Positions 16,262 to 24,629 of a stretch of DNA of 64,000 bases are shown piece by piece. Every line of letters begins with the position of its first letter. The first letter of the stretch is position 1. The position numbers and the translations under genes were made by a program. The stretch lies in assembly GCF_013205025.1 (NCBI RefSeq), contig NZ_JABMLE010000001.1, forward strand, positions 992,001 through 1,056,000, given 5' to 3'. The stretch is from Rathayibacter sp. VKM Ac-2857. GTDB lineage: Bacteria; Actinomycetota; Actinomycetes; Actinomycetales; Microbacteriaceae. The notes beneath the pieces are model-generated. The model had not been told where the DNA came from and searched no databases. It saw only the letters and a program-made list of their open reading frames with translations.

Positions 16262-16739
16262 GGGGGGCCTCCACGGAGTCGGACGGGGTCTTCGGATCGA
16301 GACCGGCGGTGCGCCGCTCGAGGTACTGCTCGACCTCACGGGCGATGCGGGTCTCGACGAAGAAGGACAGGGTGGGCACGACTCCGCCGAGCGCGATGAG
16401 GATGAACCGCGAGAACGGCCAGCGCATCAGGCTCCACAGGCGGAAGTCGGCGAAGAGGTAGACGACGTAGAACCAGCCGTGCGCGATCAGGATGCCGGTC
16501 GACAGGTTCGCGCCCGTCCCGCTCGACTTCCACTCACCGCCCGGCACCTCGTACATCGGGGCGAAGTGCGCGATCCCCTGCTGCCCGAAGACGAACAGCT
16601 CGAGGTGGAACACGTACTTCAGCAGCATCTCGGCGCAGAGCAGCAGGAGCATCACACCGGTGATGATCGAGGTCACCCGGTAGAAGCGCAGCGCGCTCCG
16701 GATCGCAGGGAACTGCGCGGGCTTGGGCTCGAGGGGCAT
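16254..16739 (-). CDS. DUF3817 membrane protein
   Basis: The 161-residue protein has three to four membrane segments ([54 protein letters not shown]) and the DUF3817 core [10 protein letters not shown]. Members are actinobacterial and often sit directly upstream of guaA, as here. The function is unknown. The ATG lies 7 nt from a TAAACT box, so the gene and the overlapping guaA are probably one leaderless transcript. Confidence 0.85.
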   Translation of the reverse strand: MPLEPKPAQFPAIRSALRFYRVTSIITGVMLLLLCAEMLLKYVFHLELFVFGQQGIAHFAPMYEVPGGEWKSSGTGANLSTGILIAHGWFYVVYLFADFRLWSLMRWPFSRFILIALGGVVPTLSFFVETRIAREVEQYLERRTAGLDPKTPSDSVEAPHQ

Positions 16740-16746
16740 GGGGTCC

Positions 16747-16752
16747 AGTTTA
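16747..16752 (-). promoter_or_regulatory. -10 element of the DUF3817-guaA transcript
   Basis: TAAACT on the minus strand, 7 nt before the ATG at 16739. It overlaps the stop codon (16750-16752) of the upstream SURF1 gene. Confidence 0.55.
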
Positions 16753-17568
16753 CGGGGCGGAGGCGGGGACCGGGCTCTGCGCGAGCTCCGCGGCCTCGAG
16801 GGCCTCCTCGGTCTCGCGCTCCCAGGCGTCGCGGACGAGGCGGAACCACAGGTAGAGCGCGAAGCCGGCGAAGACGACCCACTCGATCGCGTAGAAGACG
16901 TTGAGCCAGTTCAGCGAGACGTCGGTGACGCGAGCGGGCGAGTCGATCGCCTCGAGCCCCGCCACGGGCTGATCGAGGACGACGTAGCCCTGGTAGACGT
17001 CCAGCGGTGGGTCGGTCCAGCGGTTGATCAGCGCGGGGATCGACAGCGCGGTGAGGGTCATCGGATCGGTGCCCTCGGCGGGCACCTCGGCCGCCTCGTT
17101 CGCGACCAGGCGGCCCGTGAAGCCGGTCGGAGCCGCCTCCGCGCCGTCGTTCAGGCGCTCGGCGACGCTCCGCGCCTGCTCCTCATCCGCGGTCCAGCCG
17201 TAGGCGACCACGAGGTCGGCGTCCGCGGTGCGGGTGCGCGCGATGACCCACCAGCCGGGCTGCTCGCCGTTCAGGCGCCCGCCCAGGATCTCGGCGCCGC
17301 CCGGGACGAGCTCGGAGGTCTCCTCCACGCGCTGGCCGTCGGCGGTCGCCGTGATCGGGCGCGAGGGGGCGGCCACCTCGTCGAGCGGCAGCACGGTCTC
17401 GGAGATCCCGGAGTCGGGGGCCGCGGCCTCGACCGCGCGACCGACCTGCCACTGGCCGAGGGCCGCGAAGAGCCCGGCGATGACCAGGGCCAGGACCAGG
17501 GCCGCGAGCCAGCGCGGGCGCCGCGCGACCTGCCAGACCGTGCTCTGCGGCGGGGCGCTCTGCGTCAT
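16750..17568 (-). CDS. SURF1 family cytochrome c oxidase assembly protein
   Basis: The 272-aa protein has the SURF1 layout: an N-terminal membrane helix (WLAALVLALVIAGLFAALGQWQ), a large extracytoplasmic domain with the GWWVIARTRTADADLVVAYGW segment, and a C-terminal helix (WLNVFYAIEWVVFAGFALYLWF). SURF1 proteins help insert heme a into cytochrome oxidase. The start at ATG 17568 has GAGGAA upstream; the frame is open to 17745, but the extension is low-complexity. The gene stands directly upstream of DUF3817-guaA with no oxidase genes nearby. Confidence 0.88.
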   Translation of the reverse strand: MTQSAPPQSTVWQVARRPRWLAALVLALVIAGLFAALGQWQVGRAVEAAAPDSGISETVLPLDEVAAPSRPITATADGQRVEETSELVPGGAEILGGRLNGEQPGWWVIARTRTADADLVVAYGWTADEEQARSVAERLNDGAEAAPTGFTGRLVANEAAEVPAEGTDPMTLTALSIPALINRWTDPPLDVYQGYVVLDQPVAGLEAIDSPARVTDVSLNWLNVFYAIEWVVFAGFALYLWFRLVRDAWERETEEALEAAELAQSPVPASAP

Positions 17569-17708
17569 GCGTTCCTCGTTCGGGGGGCGGATCCGCTCGG
17601 CGGCGGCGGACCGACGAATCCTAACGAACCAGGGTGGGAGGACCCTCGGATCGCTCCCTGACCGACGTCGTGCGGGTCGAGCACCGCCGAAGCGGCGGCG
17701 GCCCTCTC

Positions 17709-17905
17709 CATGCTGGTCGACCAGCCCCGCAGGGGCGTCTCTCATGCTGGTCGAGCAGCCCCGCAGGGGCGTCTTCCATGCTGGTCGAGTAGCCCCGCAG
17801 GGGCGTATCGAGACCCGCCGTCACCAGCAGGGCGGGTCTGCAGACTCGTCCTTCTGACTGCGTGGATCTCGATACGCCCGCTCCGCGGGCTACTCGATCA
17901 GCATG
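17709..17905. repeat. REP-like array 1 (four units)
   Basis: Three plus-oriented units start at 17709, 17743 and 17777, and one inverted unit spans 17864-17905. Each has the form CATGCTGGTCGAGTAG followed by a short hairpin and GTATCGAGA. The plus units have stem CCCC/GGGG around a GCA loop, and the inverted unit has CCCGC/GCGGG around GGA. The first two units are truncated after the hairpin and have a CAG instead of a TAG foot. The rest of 17569-17956 shows nothing else. Confidence 0.85.
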
Positions 17906-17956
17906 GGACATCCCCTCGTTCACGGTGACTCCGCGAAGGAGACCGAAGCCGGCGGA

Positions 17957-19402
17957 TCAGTAGTCGGGCTCGCGCGGGCGCCGCGGACGGTCGGAGTCGA
18001 TCCCGTCGGACTGCTGCATCGCCTGGTCGATCAGGGCCTGCCGCATCGGATCCGGGAACTCGTCGTCCAGTTCGTCGGGCTCGACCGGGCGGCGCGGACG
18101 CGGTGCCGGCTCGACGACAGGCGCCTCCGGGACATCGCCCTGCGGGCGCTCGTCGGACGCCTCCTCCGCCATCGCCGCCTCGACGAGGGCGAAGTCCTCC
18201 TCCGCCATCGCGCTGCGGGTGGCCGCCTTCGGCCGGTGCCGCCGGCGCGAGAGAAACAGCCCGATGCTCTCCGACCGCGACGCCAGGATCGGGCCGACGA
18301 TCGCCATGATCAGGACGTAGAGGCCGGCGAACGGCTGGATCCGCTCGTCGAGCCCCGCCGAGAGCGAGAGCGTCGCGAGGATCAGCGCGAACTCGCCGCG
18401 GTTGTGCAGGATGAACGCCGCATTCAGCCCGGCGCGCGGTCCGAGCTTGTTCAGCCAGGCGACGAACTGCCCGGCGCCGAGGTTGAGCACGATCGTCATC
18501 ACGGCGGCGGCGATCACCGGCAGCACCACGTCGGGGAACGCACCGGGGTCGAGGCCGAGGCCGAAGTTGACGAAGAAGAAGGCGCCGAACACGTCGCGCA
18601 GCGGGATCGCGATCCGCTCGACCCGCGCGCGGAACCGGGTGGCACCGATCACCAGACCGATCAGGAACGCGCCGATCGCGTCGGTCACGCCGAGCACCTC
18701 GCCGATCCCGCCGAAGAGGATCGCGAGACCGAAGAAGAGGATCGTGAACAGCTCGTCGTCCCGGGTGCGGAAGAACCGCGAGACCACCCGGCCACCCCAG
18801 CGCGCGATCGCGAACATCACCACCAGGAACGCGAACGCGATGACCAGCTTGAGCACGACCGGCCACGGCTCCGTCTCGCCGGAGAGCACGACCGACACGA
18901 TCGCCAGGTAGACCGCGATGAAGATGTCCTCGACCACTGTCACGCCGAGGATCATCGGCGTCTCCGGGTTGGCGAGGCGCTTGAGCTCGATCAGCAGCTT
19001 CGTCACGATCGCGCTCGAGCTCGTCGCCGTGATGCCCGCGATGATCAGCGCCTCGCGGCTGCCCCAGCCCAGCACGAAGCCGAAGGCGAGCCCGGCCGCC
19101 ATGTTGACGGCGATGTAGGAGCCGCCGGAGAGGATCAGCCGCCCCGCGTTGCCGTAGAACTCGTCCTGGTCGAACTCCAGGCCGAGGTTGAACAGCAGCA
19201 GGATCAGCCCGAAGACCGCCGTCAGCTCGATGTAGGACGACTCGAAGTCGAGCGGGAAGAGGTGGAAGTTCGGGCTCGCGAGCAAACCGACGACCATGTA
19301 GATCGGGATGGCCGGGAGGCCGATCGTGCGCCCCAGCCGCCCGAGGACGTAGGCGACGACGAACAGGATGCCGAGGACGATGAGGTCTTCGCCGTGGTGC
19401 AT
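17957..19402 (-). CDS. cation:proton antiporter, KhtU/KefB-like (CPA2)
   Basis: The 481-residue protein has about 12 membrane helices with CPA2 hallmarks: AIPIYMVVGLLASPNF, ATSSSAIVTKLLIEL (helix-break region), VTVVEDIFIAVYLAIVSVVL (the Glu-Asp ion-binding pair) and FFVNFGLGLDPG. The C-terminal 90 residues are a hydrophilic Pro/Glu/Asp-rich tail without a TrkA-N domain. It is preceded, 2 nt apart, by a TrkA-C protein, so the pair matches the KhtT-KhtU potassium/proton antiporter of Bacillus subtilis. In that system KhtT gates KhtU by nucleotide and pH. Substrate K+ is inference. Confidence 0.85.
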   Translation of the reverse strand: MHHGEDLIVLGILFVVAYVLGRLGRTIGLPAIPIYMVVGLLASPNFHLFPLDFESSYIELTAVFGLILLLFNLGLEFDQDEFYGNAGRLILSGGSYIAVNMAAGLAFGFVLGWGSREALIIAGITATSSSAIVTKLLIELKRLANPETPMILGVTVVEDIFIAVYLAIVSVVLSGETEPWPVVLKLVIAFAFLVVMFAIARWGGRVVSRFFRTRDDELFTILFFGLAILFGGIGEVLGVTDAIGAFLIGLVIGATRFRARVERIAIPLRDVFGAFFFVNFGLGLDPGAFPDVVLPVIAAAVMTIVLNLGAGQFVAWLNKLGPRAGLNAAFILHNRGEFALILATLSLSAGLDERIQPFAGLYVLIMAIVGPILASRSESIGLFLSRRRHRPKAATRSAMAEEDFALVEAAMAEEASDERPQGDVPEAPVVEPAPRPRRPVEPDELDDEFPDPMRQALIDQAMQQSDGIDSDRPRRPREPDY

Positions 19403-19404
19403 CC

Positions 19405-19923
19405 TCAGACTCCGGGCGGCGTCTCGGGAGCCTTGGCGAAGACGCCGGAGCGGAAGAAGGCGAAGGCCTTGGCGACCTTCTCGGGGCTGCCGGCGACGAC
19501 GAGAGTGTCGCCCGGGAACACCCGGAAGTCGGGGGCGGGCGCGGGGTTGGCCGCATCGCCGCGGACGACGGCCACGACCGTCAGGCCGACGATGCCGCGG
19601 TCGGCGGGCTTGCCGAGCTGCTGGCCCGCGATGTGGTCGTCGTAGTCGACGGTGAACCAGTCGATCGAGAGCCCGGGGATCTGATCGAGCGCGGTGAGCG
19701 ACTCGGTGATCTGGGTGCCGCCGAGCAGCTCGGCGAGGGTGTGCGCCTCGTCGTCGCTGAGGCGGAGCGAGACCTTCGCGCCGTCCTGGTCGCCCTCGGC
19801 GAAGGTGATCAGGTCGCTGTGACCCGAGCGGTGCGCGATGACGCCGACCTTGCCGCCGTCGGCGGTCAGGAAGGTGTGCAGGACACCGACTCCGGGCAGC
19901 TTGACCCTGCGGACCTCGACCAT
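19405..19923 (-). CDS. TrkA-C domain regulatory subunit, KhtT-like
   Basis: The 172-residue cytosolic protein has an N-terminal 80-residue domain and a C-terminal TrkA-C (RCK_C) domain (GLTVVAVVRGD ... FPGDTLVVAGSPEKVAKAFAFF). This is the architecture of KhtT, which binds c-di-AMP or another nucleotide and controls the partner antiporter. The stop is 2 nt before the antiporter start, so the two are translationally coupled. If c-di-AMP is the ligand here, the module would be part of osmotic or potassium homeostasis. Confidence 0.82.
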   Translation of the reverse strand: MVEVRRVKLPGVGVLHTFLTADGGKVGVIAHRSGHSDLITFAEGDQDGAKVSLRLSDDEAHTLAELLGGTQITESLTALDQIPGLSIDWFTVDYDDHIAGQQLGKPADRGIVGLTVVAVVRGDAANPAPAPDFRVFPGDTLVVAGSPEKVAKAFAFFRSGVFAKAPETPPGV

Positions 19924-20058
19924 GCGTGCTCCATCCGCGCCTCGCAGCGCTCCGACCTCGGGATTCCTCCCAGTTTAGGCGGCCCCCGCCCACCCCCGTC
20001 CGCCGTTCGCCCACGGAGGACCCGGCGGCCGGTCACCGCCGCCGAGGCGTCCTCCAAC

Positions 20059-20094
20059 GGTCGAGACGTCCAGCCACAGCAGGACGCCTCGACC
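20059..20094. repeat. 36-bp palindromic repeat, copy A
   Basis: GGTCGAGACGTCC (20059-20071) and GGACGCCTCGACC (20082-20094) pair with one mismatch around a 10-nt loop. A trailing GGGACGCCTCG follows at about 20100. A second copy with the same geometry is at 21099-21134. Confidence 0.8.
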
Positions 20095-20192
20095 GCAGCG
20101 GGACGCCTCGCTGTCCACAGGGCGTCGCGCGCCGTCCACAGGTCGGGGGAGGGGTCGGCCGACGAGAGCCCTCGAGGTGGGAGGGTTCCGGG

Positions 20193-21167
20193 ATGACACG
20201 GGTGGAGCTGTTCCGGGGCGGGGCCTGCGGGAGGTCGGCGGAGTTCGTCCGCCTCCGTCGCGGGGTGCACGTGCGCGCGGCGGAGTGGGCGAGCGCCTCC
20301 GTCGACGCGCGCCACCGCGCCCGCATCGACGCGGTCGCCGCGACGTGGGGCCGTCCCGTCTTCGTCCGTGAGTCCGCCGCCGCTGTCTGGGGCCTCCCCC
20401 TGGTCGAGCCGCTCGACGAGACCGTGCACGTCGCCGCGTCGCCGGCGGTCGGCGGCCGATCGCGCAACCGCGTCGCGGAGCACCGAGGCGCGGCCTCCGA
20501 TTCAGCGCTGGTCGTCGACGGGCTGACGGTCTCCGATCTCGCGCAGACCGTGCTCGACCTCTGCCGCTTCTCGTCCTTCCGGCGCGCCGTCACCGCGGCG
20601 GACCACGCCCTACGGATGCGCGGCAGCCACGGCGAGCACCTTCTCGAGCTGGAGGAGCTGAGGGAGCGCCTCGCCGTCCTTCCCGGTGGGGCCCGCGGCC
20701 GTGCGGCGGCGGCGCGGGTGATCGACTTCGCCGACGAGCGCGCCGAGTCGCCGCTGGAATCGATCAGCCGGGTCGCGATGCATCAGGCGGGGCTCCCCCG
20801 CCCTGTCCTCCAGCGGCCCTTCCACGACGACGAGGGCCTGATCGGCCCGGTCGACTTCTTCTTCGAGGACGCCGACGTCATCGGCGAGGCCGATGGGGCA
20901 CACAAGTACACGGACCCGCGGTTCCTCCGCGGGCGCAGCCCCGAGCAGGCGCTGCTGGACGAGAAGCGACGGGAGGACCGCCTCCGCGCTCTCGTCAGCG
21001 GCGTCGTCCGCTGGCGCTGGCAGGACGCTTACGCCGCGCGCCCGATGCTCGCCGCCCTTGCGCACGCCGGAGTCCGCCCCACCGAGACGGCCTCGAACGG
21101 TCGAAGCGTCCAGCTGCTGCAGGACGTCTCGACCGTTCGGGGACGCCTCGGACGGTCGGACGGCTAG
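20193..21167 (+). CDS. Vsr/DUF559-like endonuclease-fold protein with AbiEi-type N terminus
   Basis: The 324-aa protein is typical of a large Microbacteriaceae group. The N-terminal half (RVELFRGGACGRSAEFVRLR ... RPVFVRESAAAVWGLPL) resembles the AbiEi antitoxin/winged-helix type. The C-terminal part looks like a PD-(D/E)XK fold: ESPLESISRVAMHQAGL, GPVDFFFEDADVIGEADGAHKYT and a final RVxRWRWQDA-like strand. Enzyme activity and partner are unknown, and no toxin gene is adjacent. ATG 20193 follows GGGAGGG. The last 25 or so codons lie inside repeat copy B, so the original stop was probably replaced. Confidence 0.7.
   Translation: MTRVELFRGGACGRSAEFVRLRRGVHVRAAEWASASVDARHRARIDAVAATWGRPVFVRESAAAVWGLPLVEPLDETVHVAASPAVGGRSRNRVAEHRGAASDSALVVDGLTVSDLAQTVLDLCRFSSFRRAVTAADHALRMRGSHGEHLLELEELRERLAVLPGGARGRAAAARVIDFADERAESPLESISRVAMHQAGLPRPVLQRPFHDDEGLIGPVDFFFEDADVIGEADGAHKYTDPRFLRGRSPEQALLDEKRREDRLRALVSGVVRWRWQDAYAARPMLAALAHAGVRPTETASNGRSVQLLQDVSTVRGRLGRSDG
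21099..21134. repeat. 36-bp palindromic repeat, copy B (inside coding sequence)
   Basis: Arms 21099-21111 and 21122-21134 (two mismatches) with a 10-nt loop, and again a trailing GGGACGCCTCG. It encodes the C-terminal tail of the preceding gene (SNGRSVQLLQDVSTVRGRLG). Confidence 0.8.
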
Positions 21168-22282
21168 CTGGGCTGGTACGGGGCGACGACGACCTCGACG
21201 CGCTGGAACTCCTTGAGGTCGGAGTAGCCGGTGGTCGCCATCGAGCGGCGCAGGGCGCCGATCAGGTTGGCGGTGCCGTTCGCGTCGGTCGCCGGGCCGT
21301 AGAGGACCTGCTCGAGCGTGCCGACGGTGCCGACCTGGACGCGGCGGCCGCGCGGGAGCTGCTGGTGGTGCGCCTCGGCGCCCCAGTGCCAGCCGCCGCC
21401 GGGAGCGTCGGTCGCGCGGGCGAGCGCGGAGCCGAGCATCACGGCGTCCGCGCCGACCGCGACGGCCTTCACGATGTCGCCGGAGGTGCCGAGGCCGCCG
21501 TCCGCGATCACGTGCACGTAGCGTCCGCCGGACTCGTCGAGGTAGTCGCGGCGAGCGCCGGCGACGTCGGCGACCGCGGTGGCCATCGGCGCCTGGATGC
21601 CCAGCGTCGCGCGGGTGGTCGAGGCGGCGCCGCCGCCGAAGCCGACGAGGACGCCCGCGGCGCCCGTGCGCATCAGGTGCAGGGCGGCCGTGTACGTCGA
21701 GGCCCCGCCGACGATGACCGGCACGTCGAGCTCGTAGATGAACTTCTTCAGGTTGAGCGGCTCGGTGTCCCGCGAGACGTGCTCCGCGGACACCGTCGTC
21801 CCGCGGATGACGAAGACGTCGACCCCCGCGTCGACGACCGTCTGGTACAGCTCGGCGGTGCGCTGCGGCGACAGCGCGCCCGCGACCGTGACGCCGGCCG
21901 CGCGGATCTCCGCGAGCCGCGCCGTCACCAGCTCCGGCTTCACCGGCTCCGAGTAGATCTCCTGCATGCGCTGCGTCGCGCGCTCCGCCGGCAGCTCCCG
22001 GATCTCCGCGAGCAGCGGCTCCGGGTCCTCGTAGCGCGTCCACAGCCCCTCGAGGTCGAGGACGCCCAGCGCCCCCAGCCGGCCCAGCGTGATCGCCGTC
22101 GCCGGCGAGACCACCGAGTCCATCGGCGCCGCGAGGATCGGAGTCGCGAACTGGTACGCGTCGATCGACCACTTCACCGACACCACCTCCGGATCGCGGG
22201 TCCGGCGGCTCGGGACCACCGCGATGTCGTCGAAGGCGTACGCGCGGCGAGCGCGCTTGGCGCGCCCGATCTCGATCTCCAT
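21164..22282 (-). CDS. GuaB3 family IMP dehydrogenase-related protein
   Basis: The 372-residue TIM-barrel protein of the IMPDH/GMP-reductase superfamily lacks the CBS domains of true GuaB. It has the barrel motifs FDDIAVVPSRRT, ATPILAAPMDSVVSP, VPVIVGGASTYTAALHLM, VIADGGLGTSGDIVKAVAVGADAVMLGS and the C-terminal GLRQ-like region replaced by ANLIGALRRSMATTGYSDL. At the catalytic loop, GuaB's GSICTTR is here GAASTTR, so the nucleophilic Cys is a Ser. Either the protein is not a conventional dehydrogenase or it is regulatory. The gene lies downstream of guaB on the same strand but has its own leaderless promoter. Confidence 0.9.
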   Translation of the reverse strand: MEIEIGRAKRARRAYAFDDIAVVPSRRTRDPEVVSVKWSIDAYQFATPILAAPMDSVVSPATAITLGRLGALGVLDLEGLWTRYEDPEPLLAEIRELPAERATQRMQEIYSEPVKPELVTARLAEIRAAGVTVAGALSPQRTAELYQTVVDAGVDVFVIRGTTVSAEHVSRDTEPLNLKKFIYELDVPVIVGGASTYTAALHLMRTGAAGVLVGFGGGAASTTRATLGIQAPMATAVADVAGARRDYLDESGGRYVHVIADGGLGTSGDIVKAVAVGADAVMLGSALARATDAPGGGWHWGAEAHHQQLPRGRRVQVGTVGTLEQVLYGPATDANGTANLIGALRRSMATTGYSDLKEFQRVEVVVAPYQPS

Positions 22283-22289
22283 ATGGCCG

Positions 22290-22295
22290 AGTTTA
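22290..22295 (-). promoter_or_regulatory. -10 element of guaB3
   Basis: TAAACT on the minus strand, 7 nt before the ATG at 22282. Confidence 0.55.
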
Positions 22296-22475
22296 CTGTG
22301 GCTCCATCCTCGCTCCGCGCCTCGCTCCGCTCAGCACTCCGCTCGTCTATCGCCCGCAGTCGGCTCGAGCAGGTGGTCGCGTCCCACAGAGCGTCCTCCG
22401 TCCGCGCACGCCGATCCGCTGGCACGCGGATCGCCGGATAGCGCTCCCTCCCTGCTGCCGCACGTGCCTGGCTGG

Positions 22476-22555
22476 GCAGTCGCGGCGGGCGCAGCCCGCT
22501 CGCGCTGCCGCCAGCAGGCGCAGTCGCGGCGGCGCGCCAGCGCCGCTCGCGCTGC
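22476..22555. repeat. two tandem 33-36-bp hairpins
   Basis: The first (22476-22508) is GCAGTCGCG-GCGGGC-GCA-GCCCGC-TCGCGCTGC. The second (22520-22555) keeps the same outer arms but has GCGGCGC/GCGCCGC as the inner stem. The inner stems differ but both pair, again with compensatory changes. The pair lies in the 430-bp gap between guaB3 and guaB. Confidence 0.75.
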
Positions 22556-22596
22556 GACTCTCGGTCTCCCCCAGGTCCGCGTGCCCCGAGTGGGAG

Positions 22597-22686
22597 GCGT
22601 CGGGTCGTGAGGGCGGCCCCTCCGGCGTGGTGGGCGTATGGGCCGAAGGCCCATCGGGCAGAGGGGCCGCCCTCACGACCCGACGC
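22597..22686. repeat. 90-bp element with perfect 25-bp inverted repeats
   Basis: Arms 22597-22621 and 22662-22686 are perfect 25-nt inverted repeats. The 40-nt loop holds another hairpin, ATGGGCC-GAA-GGCCCAT (22638-22654). It starts 27 nt behind the guaB stop and may terminate guaB, but it is far longer than a normal terminator. Confidence 0.85.
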
Positions 22687-22713
22687 CGACCCCCACCCAG
22701 AGACGCAGCAGAA

Positions 22714-24225
<1,512 letters not shown>

Positions 24226-24413
24226 TTATGAGGTCGAGCGGGTGGCCCGGAGGTGGAGGTGGCGCATCCGGTCACGGGTGTCCCGGATGCTCAATCTTAA
24301 GCGCGCGGACGCGCCCGGTATTCCTGCCCGGCCGCCCCTCGGATCTGCACCGGATGTGCATCGGACGCGCTCGCGACCCTTGCGGGGGACACGGGAGCGC
24401 TCTCCGCCCCGCA

Positions 24414-24419
24414 TAATGT
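24414..24419 (+). promoter_or_regulatory. candidate -10 element of the liv operon
   Basis: TAATGT in the 413-bp gap between guaB and livH, without a clear -35. It would give a leader of about 200 nt. Apart from this, the guaB promoter box and the palindrome at 24473-24492, the gap shows nothing recognisable. Confidence 0.35.
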
Positions 24420-24472
24420 CGTCACGCAGTAGTGCAGGTGGGGAAACACCGCCGACACATGCGGAACGTATG

Positions 24473-24492
24473 GTCAACCAACGTTGTTTGAC
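24473..24492. promoter_or_regulatory. 20-bp palindrome, candidate operator of livHMGF
   Basis: GTCAA-CC-AACGTT-GT-TTGAC is palindromic at 18 of 20 positions and lies about 50 nt after the candidate -10 box, where a repressor would block the liv transcript. Its AT-rich centre stands out from the surrounding GC-rich DNA. The binding regulator is not known. Confidence 0.45.
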
Positions 24493-24629
24493 GACGGCGA
24501 TCCGGGCGTGCCCGAGGACCCCATCCGTCTGTGCACCCTGACGAGAGGTAGACGTCTTGCTCACAGCCAGCCGTTCGACGCGCCACAAGCGCGCGACGAC
24601 CCTGCATCCGACGGACCGGGAGGCCCCCC

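Noticed and set aside
20193-21167. AbiE-type toxin-antitoxin system
   Set aside because: Only the N-terminal half is AbiEi-like and no AbiEii nucleotidyltransferase gene is adjacent.
22283-22713. Small genes in the guaB3-guaB gap
   Set aside because: The short frames run through palindromes and show no codon bias or ribosome-binding site.
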